Source: Microbacterium sp. MF43 (GTDB lineage Bacteria > Actinomycetota > Actinomycetes > Actinomycetales > Microbacteriaceae). Taken from it: 64,000 bases of DNA. Each line of letters starts with the position of its first letter. The first letter of the stretch is position 1. The notes under the pieces are model-generated. The model made no database searches. It saw nothing but the letters and a program-made list of their open reading frames with translations, and had not been told where the DNA came from. The position numbers were made by a program, and so were the translations under genes. Positions 1 through 10,000 of the stretch are shown here, in pieces. The DNA lies in NCBI RefSeq assembly GCF_012847295.1, contig NZ_JABBDY010000001.1, positions 372,001 to 436,000 of the forward strand, written 5' to 3'.

Positions 1-1
1 C

Positions 2-214
2 GCCGGGCGGCTCCCGGTCACCCGCCAGGCCATCGCCAAGCACCTCGCCGTGCTGCAGGAGGTCGGCCTGGTCGAGCCCGTGCGGGCCGGGCGGGAGGTG
101 CGCTACCGCATCGTCGGCTCGCAGCTGAGCGCGACCGCGCGCCGCCTCGACGCCATCGGCGCCGAATGGGAGCGCCGGCTGGCCGCCATCAAGGAGATCG
201 CCGAGGGGCTGTGA
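2..214 (+). CDS. ArsR-type winged-helix regulator, C-terminal fragment
   Basis: The open frame enters from the left edge and ends at TGA 212-214, giving 70 visible residues. The visible part has the recognition helix and wing of ArsR-family repressors: VTRQAIAKHLAVLQEVGLVE is followed by GREVRYRI, the usual beta-hairpin wing. The tail (LDAIGAEWERRLAAIKEIAE) is a helix that in this family takes part in dimerisation. The N-terminus lies outside the window, so any metal- or ligand-binding residues cannot be judged. The next gene has its own promoter-like hexamer, so the two are probably not in one operon. Confidence 0.75.
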   Translation, partial: AGRLPVTRQAIAKHLAVLQEVGLVEPVRAGREVRYRIVGSQLSATARRLDAIGAEWERRLAAIKEIAEGL

Positions 215-270
215 TCCTTCCCGCGCCTCGGTGGGCTGTCAAGACCCTCCGAGGCGCCGTGGCGCGTTCG

Positions 271-276
271 TAGCGT
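271..276 (+). promoter_or_regulatory. -10 hexamer TAGCGT, leaderless start of the DJ-1 gene
   Basis: TAGCGT ends exactly six bases before the ATG at 283, so transcription would begin at or next to the A of the start codon. No Shine-Dalgarno sequence is present. The same spacing recurs at eleven other genes in the window. Confidence 0.55.
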
Positions 277-282
277 GGAGCT

Positions 283-831
283 ATGACCCAGCTCAACGGA
301 AAGCGCGTCGCCTTCGTCGCGACCGACGGATTCGAGGACAGCGAGCTCACCTCACCATGGCAGGCGGTGACGGATGCCGGTGCTCATGCCGTTCTCGTCG
401 CACCCGAGACCGGCTCGATCGAGGGCAAGAACGGCCACACGCAGCGCGTGGATGCCGTGACGACGGAGGTCGAGGCATCCGAATTCGACGCTCTCGTGCT
501 GCCCGGCGGTGTCGTCAATGCCGACCACCTGCGCATGGACGAGGGTGCCGTCGCCTTCACTCGCGCGTTCTTCGCGCAGCACAAGCCCGTCGCGGCGATC
601 TGCCACGCGGCGTGGACGCTCATCGAGGCGGATGTCGTCGGAGGGCGGACGCTCACGAGTTATCCGAGCCTCAAGACCGATCTGCGCAATGCCGGTGCGA
701 CGTGGGTCGATGAGGAGGTCGTCGTCGACGAGGGCCTGGTCACCAGCCGGACCCCCGAGGACCTGCCCGCTTTCAACGCGAAGCTCGTCGAGGAGATCGC
801 CGAGGGCAGGCACTCGGCCCAGACGGCCTGA
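283..831 (+). CDS. DJ-1/PfpI family protein (type 1 glutamine amidotransferase fold)
   Basis: The 182-residue product matches the length of PfpI/YraA proteins, which act as deglycases, chaperones or stress-related hydrolases in the cytoplasm. The nucleophile elbow is visible as AICHAAW, with Cys107 followed by His108, and the acidic partner lies in the N-terminal FEDSEL segment (around residues 17-22). The LPGGVVNADHLR stretch is the usual loop before the nucleophile. The start at 283 fits the leaderless hexamer six bases upstream. A small acidic protein follows after 30 bases and may be co-expressed. Family assignment is firm; the exact reaction (deglycase or protease) cannot be told from sequence. 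Confidence 0.9.
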   Translation: MTQLNGKRVAFVATDGFEDSELTSPWQAVTDAGAHAVLVAPETGSIEGKNGHTQRVDAVTTEVEASEFDALVLPGGVVNADHLRMDEGAVAFTRAFFAQHKPVAAICHAAWTLIEADVVGGRTLTSYPSLKTDLRNAGATWVDEEVVVDEGLVTSRTPEDLPAFNAKLVEEIAEGRHSAQTA

Positions 832-861
832 AGCGCATTCGCACACGACCGAAGGAACCCC

Positions 862-1209
862 ATGTCGAACCTCAATCCCGCTGATGAGATCCCCCCGGCC
901 CCCGACGGACAGGTCGGCGTGCAGCCGCTGCGCGACGGCGACACGTCGATCGAGACCGACCCCACCGTGGACCCGGCCCAGGCCGACTGGGATCGCACGA
1001 CCGCGCTGGACGAGGGCGCCGATCTGGCCGACCTGGCCGAGCCGACGGCCACCGGCGACGACCCGGCGCAGCTTCCGGACGACCTGGACGAGGTGCCCGC
1101 CACCGATCTCCCGTCGAGCGTGTTCCAGCCCGAAACGCAGGGCCTGGACCCCAACGAGGCCGAGCTGGGTGACGAGGGGCAGGGCGACCTCGCTCCGGAA
1201 GACCTCTGA
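862..1209 (+). CDS. Small acidic protein of unknown function
   Basis: This 115-residue product is very rich in Asp, Glu, Pro and Ala, has no Cys and shows no signal peptide or membrane segment. It begins MSNLNPADEIPPAPDG and is predicted to be largely disordered. A purine-rich ribosome-binding site (GAAGGAA) lies seven bases before the ATG. I do not recognise a family with a known function. It sits 30 bases after the DJ-1 gene, which suggests a two-gene stress-type unit, but this is context only. GC-rich third positions support real coding. Confidence 0.7.
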   Translation: MSNLNPADEIPPAPDGQVGVQPLRDGDTSIETDPTVDPAQADWDRTTALDEGADLADLAEPTATGDDPAQLPDDLDEVPATDLPSSVFQPETQGLDPNEAELGDEGQGDLAPEDL

Positions 1210-1502
1210 CGACACGCTGATCGGCTGGGTGACCGAGGGTTTGCGAGCCGATTCTCCGAATGTCAAGGGGCATGCGCGACGTGGAGAAGCGGGCGCAATC
1301 TGGTCGACGGAGGAGGGAACCGTGCTCGAGCTTGTCTGCCGAGTAGCCCACCGGGGGGTGGGTTGCCGGTGCTCGCGCGGTCTTCTTCGCGCGGCTGAGG
1401 CGCTTGGCGCTCGCCGCGCCGGACGTGGGCTGTGCGCCGCTGGGTGAGCGCCGGCCCGCGTCCGACCGGGGGCCGGCCGAAGACCCGCTGCAGGAGCGAG
1501 TC
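1210..1502. other. Intergenic spacer with one GC hairpin
   Basis: The 293-base spacer has no convincing coding frame, although the phosphoesterase frame stays open upstream of its chosen start. One hairpin, CCCACC-GGGG-GGTGGG at 1347-1362, has no following T run. Nothing else is evident. Confidence 0.5.
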
Positions 1503-2006
1503 ATGACGACGCGGCTGCTCCTCATCTCCGACACTCACATTCCCGGACGAGCGCGGCACCTGCCCGATGTGGTGATTCGTGAAGCGGATGCCGCAGACCT
1601 CGTGATCCACGCGGGGGACTGGGTCTCGGAGTCCGTCCTCGACGAGCTCGAGCGGCATGCGGACGTCCTGGGCGTGTGGGGGAACAACGACGGCGCGGAT
1701 CTACGGGGTCGACTTCCCGAAGTCGCACGCCGCACGATCGAAGGCGTGCGCTTCGGGGTCGTGCACGAGACGGGCGCCGCGGCACGCCGCGAGACGCGGA
1801 TGGATGCCGAGTACCCTGACGTCGACGTGCTCGTGTTCGGCCACAGTCACATCCCGTGGGACACCGTAACGGCACGGGGCATGCGGCTATTGAACCCGGG
1901 GTCGCCAACCGATCGCCGGAGGCAGCCGGAGTGCACGTCGATGACCGCGGTCGTGGACGACGGGCAGCTCGGGGACGTGCGGCTGGTGCCGGTGCCGCGG
2001 GCGTGA
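1503..2006 (+). CDS. Metallophosphoesterase, YfcE/MJ0936-like
   Basis: The 167-residue product carries the ordered metal-binding motifs of the calcineurin-like phosphodiesterase family: SDTHIP near the N-terminus (D-x-H), HAGDW, GNND, a His within the central region and FGHSHIP near residue 118, followed by LNPGSPTDRR. These coordinate two metal ions and hydrolyse phosphodiesters or phosphomonoesters in the cytoplasm. Length and motif order fit the short YfcE/MJ0936 group. ATG 1503 was chosen because AGGAG lies seven bases upstream and because the frame in front of it has no family similarity. The physiological substrate is unknown. Confidence 0.9.
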   Translation: MTTRLLLISDTHIPGRARHLPDVVIREADAADLVIHAGDWVSESVLDELERHADVLGVWGNNDGADLRGRLPEVARRTIEGVRFGVVHETGAAARRETRMDAEYPDVDVLVFGHSHIPWDTVTARGMRLLNPGSPTDRRRQPECTSMTAVVDDGQLGDVRLVPVPRA

Positions 2007-2022
2007 ACGACAGCGCTCCAAC

Positions 2023-2271
2023 CTACGGGCGCAAGGCTACTCCTCGCCGGGTCGTCCGGATTTTCCTACGCTCGAGTCGCCAGTGAACCTGGTGCGTAGT
2101 CGGGTGCCGCCACTCGTGGATCCGGTATTCGACGCCGGGTAGCAGAACGATCGGAATCGGGTCGGGCGATGCCGGCGCCACGGCACCCACAACGACCTTC
2201 GCGTCGGTCGGAATGAACGGAGACTTGGCCGGCACTCCGAGGCCACTAGCCGGCTCTCCGGCGCGCTTCAA
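2023..2271 (-). CDS. Possible small protein, unknown function
   Basis: An 82-codon frame begins with TTG whose bases overlap the TGA of the upstream SRPBCC gene (TTGA overlap), a sign of translational coupling. The product has a hydrophobic middle (KVVVGAVAPASPDPIPIVLL) and a basic tail (RLERRKIRTTRRG). I do not recognise any family. Base composition is less GC-rich than its neighbours and there is no clear ribosome-binding site, so it may be spurious or a degraded gene. It is the only candidate in the gap. Confidence 0.35.
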   Translation of the reverse strand: MKRAGEPASGLGVPAKSPFIPTDAKVVVGAVAPASPDPIPIVLLPGVEYRIHEWRHPTTHQVHWRLERRKIRTTRRGVALRP

Positions 2272-2711
2272 TGAAGAGCAGCGAGCAAGTGTTCATTGCG
2301 CTTGGCGATGAGGTGACGTAGGTACGGAACGAGGAGCATGCGCTCGACAACGGAGCCCAACACTGGCGAAGCGACGGTAATGATGTCTGTCATGCGGCAT
2401 CCATCGCCCAGCGGCTCGAACCGATGTTCGTGCACGAAGCTCTTGAAGGGTCCGCGCACTTGCTGATCGACGAACAGCGAGGGCCTGTCCAGCGCTGTGA
2501 TCTTCGAGGTCATCGTGAACCACACGCCGAAGTGGCGTGCACGCCAGGTAACCGTCTCGCCCAAGCCGATGATGCCGGAGGTGCGGCCCGCAATCGCGTG
2601 CTCACCGGACTGCTTCATCGACGACACGTGCATGTCGATGTCGAGAGAGATCTCGAACAGCTCCTGTGCTCCCACGTCAGCGTCAGTCACCATGACGAAG
2701 GTTGTCGGCAT
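2268..2711 (-). CDS. SRPBCC (START-like) family protein
   Basis: The 147-residue product has the layout of polyketide cyclase/START-like proteins: an N-terminal beta strand with MPTTFVMVTDADVGAQELFE, an alternating beta-sheet core (ETVTWRARHFGVWFTMTSKI) and a long C-terminal helix (VVERMLLVPYLRHLIAKRNE). Such proteins bind small hydrophobic ligands in a deep cavity. The GPFKSFVHEHRFEP segment and the acidic GCRMTDIIT strand are typical of the cyclase/dehydrase branch. The ATG at 2711 is preceded by CAGAAT at a six-base distance, fitting a leaderless transcript. The ligand is unknown. Confidence 0.8.
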   Translation of the reverse strand: MPTTFVMVTDADVGAQELFEISLDIDMHVSSMKQSGEHAIAGRTSGIIGLGETVTWRARHFGVWFTMTSKITALDRPSLFVDQQVRGPFKSFVHEHRFEPLGDGCRMTDIITVASPVLGSVVERMLLVPYLRHLIAKRNEHLLAALH

Positions 2712-2773
2712 CCCTCCATTCTGCGCGAAGACCCCCGGCCCTTGCGGGCCGTGAGGGCGGAGTCCACCCGGAG

Positions 2774-2849
2774 TGGACGCGACGGCGGGAGTCGAACCCG
2801 CAACGCAACCGGGTATGAACCGGAGCCCGGGACCGCCCGGATCGCCGCG
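2774..2849 (-). tRNA. tRNA-like element, CAU anticodon, encoded CCA
   Basis: On the minus strand this 76-base stretch has a seven-pair acceptor stem (CGCGGCG with CGTCGCG), a canonical T arm (GCGGG-TTCGACT-CCCGC), discriminator T and an encoded CCA. An anticodon-like loop TTCATAC on a four-pair CCGG/CCGG stem gives CAU. The variable loop is six bases. The D arm is odd: CCGG-GCGGTC-CCGG has a short loop without the usual A14, and position 27-43 is U-U. It could be a divergent Met/Ile2-type tRNA, a tRNA-derived regulatory RNA or a decayed gene. It matches neither the initiator nor the elongator Met tRNA I know from actinobacteria. Confidence 0.45.
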
Positions 2850-2943
2850 ATGACGCCACGCTAGAGCAGAGAGCGCCCCAAGTGGGCAAGCGTGACCCGG
2901 GGTTTCGCTGTGAGTCTCGGCGTGACGCCGAAAGGCGGCACCG

Positions 2944-3396
2944 TCAGGTCCACTGATCGTTCGCGGAGGCCATGTAGCGGTCAGGCTCCGGGCCGCGCTG
3001 GAAGCGTCTGCCGGTGATCGAAGTCGGTGAGATGCGCACCCAGCGGTACTTGAGCGTCGGGATCCAGGGGGTGAGCGGCAGCGCATCGGCCTCGTCGATC
3101 TCGCGCTGCAACTCGAGGCGCGTGGCGACTCCCTTCAGAACCACACTCGCCGCGCCGACGTCGTCGAGCTCGTCGACCTCGAATGCGACGCGAGGATTCG
3201 CCGACAGCTCGGCGAGCTTCGAGCCCGGTGCTGTGCGGAACAGCACTCGAGGTCCATCCGTCACGTAATTGATCGGGAAGATGTCGGGTTCTCCTCGAAC
3301 GGCCACAGCCAGACGCCCGACCTCGCCGCGCGCGAGCAGGTTCCAGCACTCATCCTCGGAAAGCGTCCACACGAGCGCTTCGCTTGTCTCACTCAT
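2944..3396 (-). CDS. Pyridoxamine 5'-phosphate oxidase family protein
   Basis: The 150-residue product has the split-barrel flavin-binding fold seen in short PNPOx-like and F420-binding proteins. Diagnostic stretches are GRLAVAVRGEPDIFPINYV near residues 27-45, VLFRTAPGSKLAEL and RVAFEVDELDD. It is shorter than true PNPOx and lacks its C-terminal substrate segment, so pyridoxine synthesis is unlikely; a flavin- or F420-linked reductase or heme-handling role is more probable. The ATG at 3396 has AAGGGA upstream. It stands alone between the tRNA-like element and the TM2 gene on the other strand. Confidence 0.85.
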   Translation of the reverse strand: MSETSEALVWTLSEDECWNLLARGEVGRLAVAVRGEPDIFPINYVTDGPRVLFRTAPGSKLAELSANPRVAFEVDELDDVGAASVVLKGVATRLELQREIDEADALPLTPWIPTLKYRWVRISPTSITGRRFQRGPEPDRYMASANDQWT

Positions 3397-3649
3397 CCCG
3401 CATCCCTTCGTCGAACCCTTCGGCTGAGGCTCTCGGCCTACCGCCGCGCACGTCCTGCAAGACCTGGATGAGGTGAGTGTCGCGTCGGGGCGATCAGGTC
3501 GATCGGGACGTAGGTCCTGCCGATCCGCGGGCGCCGAGGCATCCGTCCCCCGCCTCGACATCGCAGGACCTTCGACCCCCTTCGCGTCCGCGGCCGAATC
3601 CGACACTGATGCTGCATCGGACTCGCCGGCAACCGACCAGGAGGTCACC

Positions 3650-4050
3650 ATGGCCACGAATCTCAGTCCGCAGACCGCGCCCCCGCAGGCGCCATTTGGT
3701 TCGACCGCCCCGCCCGAGCGGTCCTTCATCGCGACATGGATGTTCTCGTGGCTGCTGGGCTTCCTCGGCGTCGACCGCTTCTACCTCGGCAAGGTGGGCA
3801 CGGGCATCCTGAAGCTGCTGACCTTCGGGGGACTGGGAGTCTGGTGGCTCATCGACCTGATCCTCACCCTCGCCGGGGTGCAGCGCGACAAGGAAGGCCG
3901 GCTGCTGCCGGACTTCGAGCAGCACAAGATGATCGCGTGGATCATCACGGCGGCCGGGTTCGGGCTTGCGATCCTGACGTCGGCGCTCACCCAGATCTTC
4001 GTGTACGTGCCGGAGCAGATCGGTCCGATGATGCCTTGGTGGCTGGGCCA

Positions 4051-4054
<4 letters not shown>
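3650..4054 (+). CDS. TM2 domain membrane protein
   Basis: The 134-residue product has an N-terminal Pro-rich cytoplasmic tail and then the TM2 domain: [40 protein letters not shown] third hydrophobic stretch ([18 protein letters not shown]) follows. The GVDRFYLG turn between the two helices is the family hallmark. AGGAGG lies six bases before ATG 3650, which decides the start although the frame stays open upstream to about 3473. Its stop overlaps the GTG of the phosphoenolpyruvate synthase gene, so the two are probably translated together. TM2 function is unknown in bacteria. Confidence 0.85.
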
Positions 4055-6468
<2,414 letters not shown>

Positions 6469-6501
6469 CGGTGCCCGTCCGGCCGCGCGTCCGCGGACGG
6501 C

Positions 6502-6978
6502 TCAGGAGCGGTTCAGGAGCCAGCGCAGGTGCTCGACCACGAAGGCGTGATCGTCGGCCTGGGGCAGACCTGAAACCCCGACCGTCCCGACCGCCCCGAC
6601 GCCGGCGATCGTGATCGGGAAGACGCCGCCGTGAGCGGCGTAGCGGGTCGGGTCGAGGCGCGCGTGGGTATCGAAGTCCTTGCCTGCGGCGCGGAAGGAG
6701 AGGCCGACACCGAAGGAGGAACGGCCGTAGCGGCGGGCGACGCGGGTCTTGCGCTCCAGCCAGCCGTCATTGTCGGCGCTCGATCCGGGGAGAGCCGCGT
6801 GGAACACGCGCGCTTCGCCGAGGGTGATGCCGATGACGATCGGCAGCCTCGCCTCCAACGCCGCCTCGCGCATGCGCGAGCCGAGGGTCCAGGCATCCGC
6901 GAGCTCGAACCGTGACAGGACGAGTTCGGCTTCCTCCGCTTCGACACGGGCGAGAGTCGTGCGGGCGTCTTCGGTCAT
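6502..6978 (-). CDS. UPF0303 / GlcG-HbpS-like heme-degrading domain protein
   Basis: This 158-residue protein matches the UPF0303 group of the GlcG/HbpS fold by its AYAAHGGVFPI-like segment (RYAAHGGVFPITIAG), the SFRAAGKDFDTHARLDP stretch and the C-terminal GLPQADDHAFVVEHL. Members bind heme or small organic acids and are cytoplasmic. It points toward ppsA (convergent) with a short 33-base spacer. A TAGCCT hexamer six bases before the start (minus strand 6990-6985) suggests a leaderless message. The actual ligand in this organism is unknown. Confidence 0.85.
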   Translation of the reverse strand: MTEDARTTLARVEAEEAELVLSRFELADAWTLGSRMREAALEARLPIVIGITLGEARVFHAALPGSSADNDGWLERKTRVARRYGRSSFGVGLSFRAAGKDFDTHARLDPTRYAAHGGVFPITIAGVGAVGTVGVSGLPQADDHAFVVEHLRWLLNRS

Positions 6979-6984
6979 GCCGAA

Positions 6985-6990
6985 AGGCTA
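6985..6990 (-). promoter_or_regulatory. -10 hexamer TAGCCT, leaderless start of the UPF0303 gene
   Basis: On the minus strand TAGCCT is followed by six bases and the ATG at 6978; no ribosome-binding site intervenes. Confidence 0.55.
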
Positions 6991-7009
6991 GCGCCGGGCG
7001 CGGCGGCAC

Positions 7010-7080
7010 GCGCGTTTCGTCTCGCTCTGTCTGCTCGCTCGCTCGCTCAACCACCGGGTGGGGCTCGCTCAACGACCGGG
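7010..7080. repeat. Intergenic repeat, GTTTCGTCTCGCTC family, copy 1
   Basis: The segment starts GCGTTTCGTCTCGCTC, continues with a run of CTCGCTCG units and ends CTCGCTCAACGACCGGG. The same words form the left arm of the long palindrome at 10001-10087. It lies just past the end of the WYL regulator gene and could help end transcription there. Confidence 0.6.
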
Positions 7081-7097
7081 GGCGCCCGGCGACCCGG

Positions 7098-8087
7098 TCA
7101 CTTCTCTCGCGGCGCCGGCGGCGGAGCGTCGAGCGCCCGCAGCATCCGTTCAAGGGTTTCCCTCAGCTCCTCACGGGCGGGCGAAGCGAGGTCCGTCGTG
7201 TACTCGACCCCGGCCGGGATCCACGTCAGCCCGTACATCGTCTCGCGGAAGTCCGCGCCGCCCACCGGCCACCGCGTGTGGGACTCGTCCTCGGCGGTGG
7301 CTCCCTGCCCCCACTGCCCGAAGTAGTCGCGCATCTGATCGATGGGAAGCTCCATCACGGCATCCGCCTCCACCGCCTGCCGCACCCATGAACGTGCGAC
7401 GACGATGAACTCCTCGACCTGCTCCGGCGTCAGCGGACGCGGCTCGAACAGCACGCGGGTGTGCTCGACGCCGGCGAGGCGGTCGACGCGGAAGGTGCGC
7501 CAGTCCTCCTTCTCGACATCCCAGCACAGCAGGTACCAGTGGCGGTCGGCGGGCGCGAGGGCATGCGGCTCCACGCGGCGCCGGGTGACCTCGCCGGACG
7601 CCGCGGTGTACGTGAACCGCACCCGCTCATGGTCGCGGCAGGCCAGCGCGAGCTCGCCCAGCACGTCGCTCGACACCGCCGCACCGGCGCTGAGCCCCGC
7701 AGGCTGCACCGCCTCGGCGAGCGCCTTCACGCGCCGGCGCAACGGCGCGGGCAGAACCTGCTCGAGCTTCGCCAGCGCGGTGATGGTGGTCTCGGGGCCG
7801 GAGACGAGGCGCTGGGATGCCGCGACGCGCAGTCCGATCGCCATCGCCACCGCTTCCTCGTCCGTGAGGAGAAGAGGGGGCACCGCGCTGCCCGCCTCGA
7901 GCCGGTAGCCGCCCGCGGATCCCGGCGTGGACTCGATTCGGTAGCCGAGGTCGCGCAGCCGCTCGACGTCTCGCCGTACGGTTCGCTCCGTCACACCGAG
8001 CCGCACGGCAAGTTCAGATCCGGGCCAGTGTCGATGCGTCTGCAGCAGGTTGAGCAGCGACAGAGCGCGGGTGGTGGTGTCCGACAT
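7098..8087 (-). CDS. WYL-domain transcriptional regulator (YafY type)
   Basis: The 329-residue product has an N-terminal winged-helix HTH (SELAVRLGVTERTVRRDVER) and a C-terminal WYL ligand-sensing region with ERVRFTYTAASGEVTRRRVE and HALAPADRHWYLLCWD. This is the architecture of regulators of drug response and stress genes. It is divergent from the DrrA/DrrB-type exporter with 62 bases between starts, and a perfect 19-bp palindrome lies in that gap, so it most likely controls the exporter and itself. An in-frame start ten codons upstream (8117) is possible but would run through the palindrome. Ligand unknown. Confidence 0.88.
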   Translation of the reverse strand: MSDTTTRALSLLNLLQTHRHWPGSELAVRLGVTERTVRRDVERLRDLGYRIESTPGSAGGYRLEAGSAVPPLLLTDEEAVAMAIGLRVAASQRLVSGPETTITALAKLEQVLPAPLRRRVKALAEAVQPAGLSAGAAVSSDVLGELALACRDHERVRFTYTAASGEVTRRRVEPHALAPADRHWYLLCWDVEKEDWRTFRVDRLAGVEHTRVLFEPRPLTPEQVEEFIVVARSWVRQAVEADAVMELPIDQMRDYFGQWGQGATAEDESHTRWPVGGADFRETMYGLTWIPAGVEYTTDLASPAREELRETLERMLRALDAPPPAPREK

Positions 8088-8109
8088 GTCCTCAAGATTG
8101 CCACTGGTC

Positions 8110-8128
8110 GCGGACAATATTTGTCCGC
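8110..8128. promoter_or_regulatory. Palindromic operator between the WYL regulator and drrAB
   Basis: GCGGACAA-TAT-TTGTCCGC is a perfect inverted repeat with 8-bp arms, AT-rich in the centre and striking in this GC-rich DNA. It covers the expected -35 region of the exporter promoter (its -10 is at 8138-8143) and lies just upstream of the regulator gene on the other strand. It is probably the binding site of the WYL regulator. Confidence 0.7.
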
Positions 8129-8137
8129 ATTCGTTCC

Positions 8138-8143
8138 TACCCT
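8138..8143 (+). promoter_or_regulatory. -10 hexamer TACCCT, leaderless start of drrA-like gene
   Basis: TACCCT ends six bases before ATG 8150 with no ribosome-binding site between them. The palindrome at 8110-8128 sits about ten bases upstream, where a bound protein would block or help RNA polymerase. Confidence 0.55.
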
Positions 8144-8149
8144 TTCGGC

Positions 8150-9196
8150 ATGGCGAACGAACCGATCATCGAAGCGCAGGGGCTCACCAAGCACTTCACC
8201 GTCAAGAAGAAGACCGTCGAGGCGGTCACCGACCTCACCTTCCAGGTCGCGCGAGGCGAGCTCGTCGCGTTCCTCGGACCCAATGGCGCCGGCAAGTCGA
8301 CGAGCCTGCGCATGCTCACCACCCTCATCCCGCCGACCTCGGGCACGGCCCGTGTCGTCGGCTTCGACATCCTGAAGCAGCCCGCCGACGTGCGCGCCCG
8401 CATCGGCTACGTCGGCCAGCTCACGAGCGGCAGCTTCTCCCAGCGCGCCCGCGACGAGCTGCTCAGCCAGGGCGCGTTCTACGGCATGTCGAAGGCGGCA
8501 TCGCGCGCCCGCGCCGACGAGCTCATCGAGTCGCTGGACCTCGCCGGGTTCGCGACCCGGTCCGTCCAGCAGCTCTCGGGCGGACAGAAGCGCCGCCTCG
8601 ACGTCGCGCTCGGACTCATGCACGCCCCGCCGCTGATCTTCCTCGACGAGCCGTCGACGGGTCTGGACCCGCAGAGCCGCGCGAACCTGTGGCAGCACAT
8701 CCTCGACCTGCGGGAGAAGTACGGCACGACGGTGTTCCTCACGACGCACTACCTCGAAGAGGCGGACCGTTACGCCGAGCGCGTCATGGTCATGGACAAG
8801 GGGCGGGTCATCGCCGACGACACCGCCCCGGCGCTCAAGGCGAATCTCGCCGGCGACCTGCTCACGTTCGGCTTCGCCGGGGAGACGGATGCCGCAGCCG
8901 CCGTCGCGGTCATTCAGCGGCTCACCGATCGAGAGGTGCGGGTCGAGGGGGCCACGGTGACGTTGACCGCCCCTGAAGGAGACGCGCTCCTTCCGTCGGC
9001 CGTGCGCGCACTGGACTCCGCCGACATCCAGGTCGCGCGGGCGACCGGCGTGCCGCCCACCCTGGACGACGTCTTCCTCGCGCTGACCGGACGCACGCTC
9101 CGCGAGGCCGGGGAGGGTGAGCCGTCCGATGAAGAGACAGATGAGACGACGGATGCCGCTGCCGAGGCATCCGTGATGGAAGGAGCCCAGCGATGA
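8150..9196 (+). CDS. ABC transporter ATP-binding protein, DrrA (daunorubicin-resistance) family
   Basis: The 348-residue ATPase has Walker A GPNGAGKST near residues 43-51, the signature LSGGQKRRLDVALGLMH, Walker B LIFLDEPSTGLDP and the H-loop TTHYLEEAD. The long C-terminal region after the nucleotide-binding domain is the DUF4162-type tail seen in DrrA proteins, which serves regulation and partner binding. It would drive export of a hydrophobic drug or lipid-like compound with the permease encoded next, whose ATG overlaps its stop by four bases. Control by the divergent WYL regulator is likely. Substrate not predictable. Confidence 0.92.
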   Translation: MANEPIIEAQGLTKHFTVKKKTVEAVTDLTFQVARGELVAFLGPNGAGKSTSLRMLTTLIPPTSGTARVVGFDILKQPADVRARIGYVGQLTSGSFSQRARDELLSQGAFYGMSKAASRARADELIESLDLAGFATRSVQQLSGGQKRRLDVALGLMHAPPLIFLDEPSTGLDPQSRANLWQHILDLREKYGTTVFLTTHYLEEADRYAERVMVMDKGRVIADDTAPALKANLAGDLLTFGFAGETDAAAAVAVIQRLTDREVRVEGATVTLTAPEGDALLPSAVRALDSADIQVARATGVPPTLDDVFLALTGRTLREAGEGEPSDEETDETTDAAAEASVMEGAQR

Positions 9197-9984
9197 CCGC
9201 GACCGAGATCCGGCCCGACACGGCCGTGCGCGCCAACCCGGCGCGCGACACCTGGAACGTGCTGACGCGCGAGCTCAAGCCGGTCGTGCGTGATCCGTTC
9301 ACGCTGATCTTCAGCCTCGTGCAGCCGCTCGTCTTCCTGGGACTGTTCGCTCCGCTGCTGATCGGATCATCGGGTGCCCCGGTGGGGGAGACGCTGCAGT
9401 GGTTCGTTCCCGGCGTGCTGGTGATGATCGTCCTCTTCGGCACCGGCGCGACCGGATCGAACCTGCAGTACGAGATGATGACGGGCTCGCACGAGCGCAC
9501 CCTGGTCGCGCCGCTCGCGCGCTCCTCCCTGCTCGTCGGACGCGCGCTCAAGGAGATCGCGCCGATCGTCGTGCAGGCGCTCCTCATCGTGCTGATCGCG
9601 TGGCCGTTCGGGTTCTCGATCAACGTGGCAGGGCTCGTCATCGGTCTCGCGCTGCTCGCCGTGTTCGGCGTCGGGCTGGGTTCGCTGTCGTACACCCTCG
9701 CGCTCAAGACGAAGGACCGCGAGTGGCTGTTCTGGGGCGTGCAGCAGACGCTGATCTTCCCGCTGCTGATCCTCTCGGGCATGCTGCTGCCGCTCGACGA
9801 CGCACCCGGCTGGATGCGCGCGGTCGCCACCGTGAACCCGATCAACTGGGTGGTTCAGGCAGAGCGCGCGCTCTTCGCCGGCGACCTCGGCGCGATCGAG
9901 GTGCTGTGGGGCTGGGTCGCGGCGCTCGTCCTCGCGGTGCTCGGCCTGTGGGCGGGGATCCGCGCGATGCGCAAGAGCAGCTGA
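9193..9984 (+). CDS. ABC-2 type permease, DrrB family
   Basis: The 263-residue membrane protein has about six hydrophobic segments, starting with FTLIFSLVQPLVFLGLFAPL, and the ABC-2 hallmark region LIFPLLILSGMLLPLDDAPGW followed by a PINWVVQAERALFAGD segment. Proteins of this kind pair as dimers with a DrrA-type ATPase to form a drug exporter. The four-base overlap with the ATPase gene shows translational coupling. A long palindromic repeat after the gene probably ends the transcript. Confidence 0.92.
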   Translation: MTATEIRPDTAVRANPARDTWNVLTRELKPVVRDPFTLIFSLVQPLVFLGLFAPLLIGSSGAPVGETLQWFVPGVLVMIVLFGTGATGSNLQYEMMTGSHERTLVAPLARSSLLVGRALKEIAPIVVQALLIVLIAWPFGFSINVAGLVIGLALLAVFGVGLGSLSYTLALKTKDREWLFWGVQQTLIFPLLILSGMLLPLDDAPGWMRAVATVNPINWVVQAERALFAGDLGAIEVLWGWVAALVLAVLGLWAGIRAMRKSS

Positions 9985-10000
9985 TCCTCGCGGGGTGAGG

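Noticed and set aside
2944-3396. pdxH (true pyridoxamine phosphate oxidase)
   Set aside because: The protein is too short and lacks the C-terminal substrate-binding segment.
3473-3649. Upstream extension of the TM2 gene
   Set aside because: The frame is open, but the extension has no family similarity and ATG 3650 has a strong AGGAGG site.
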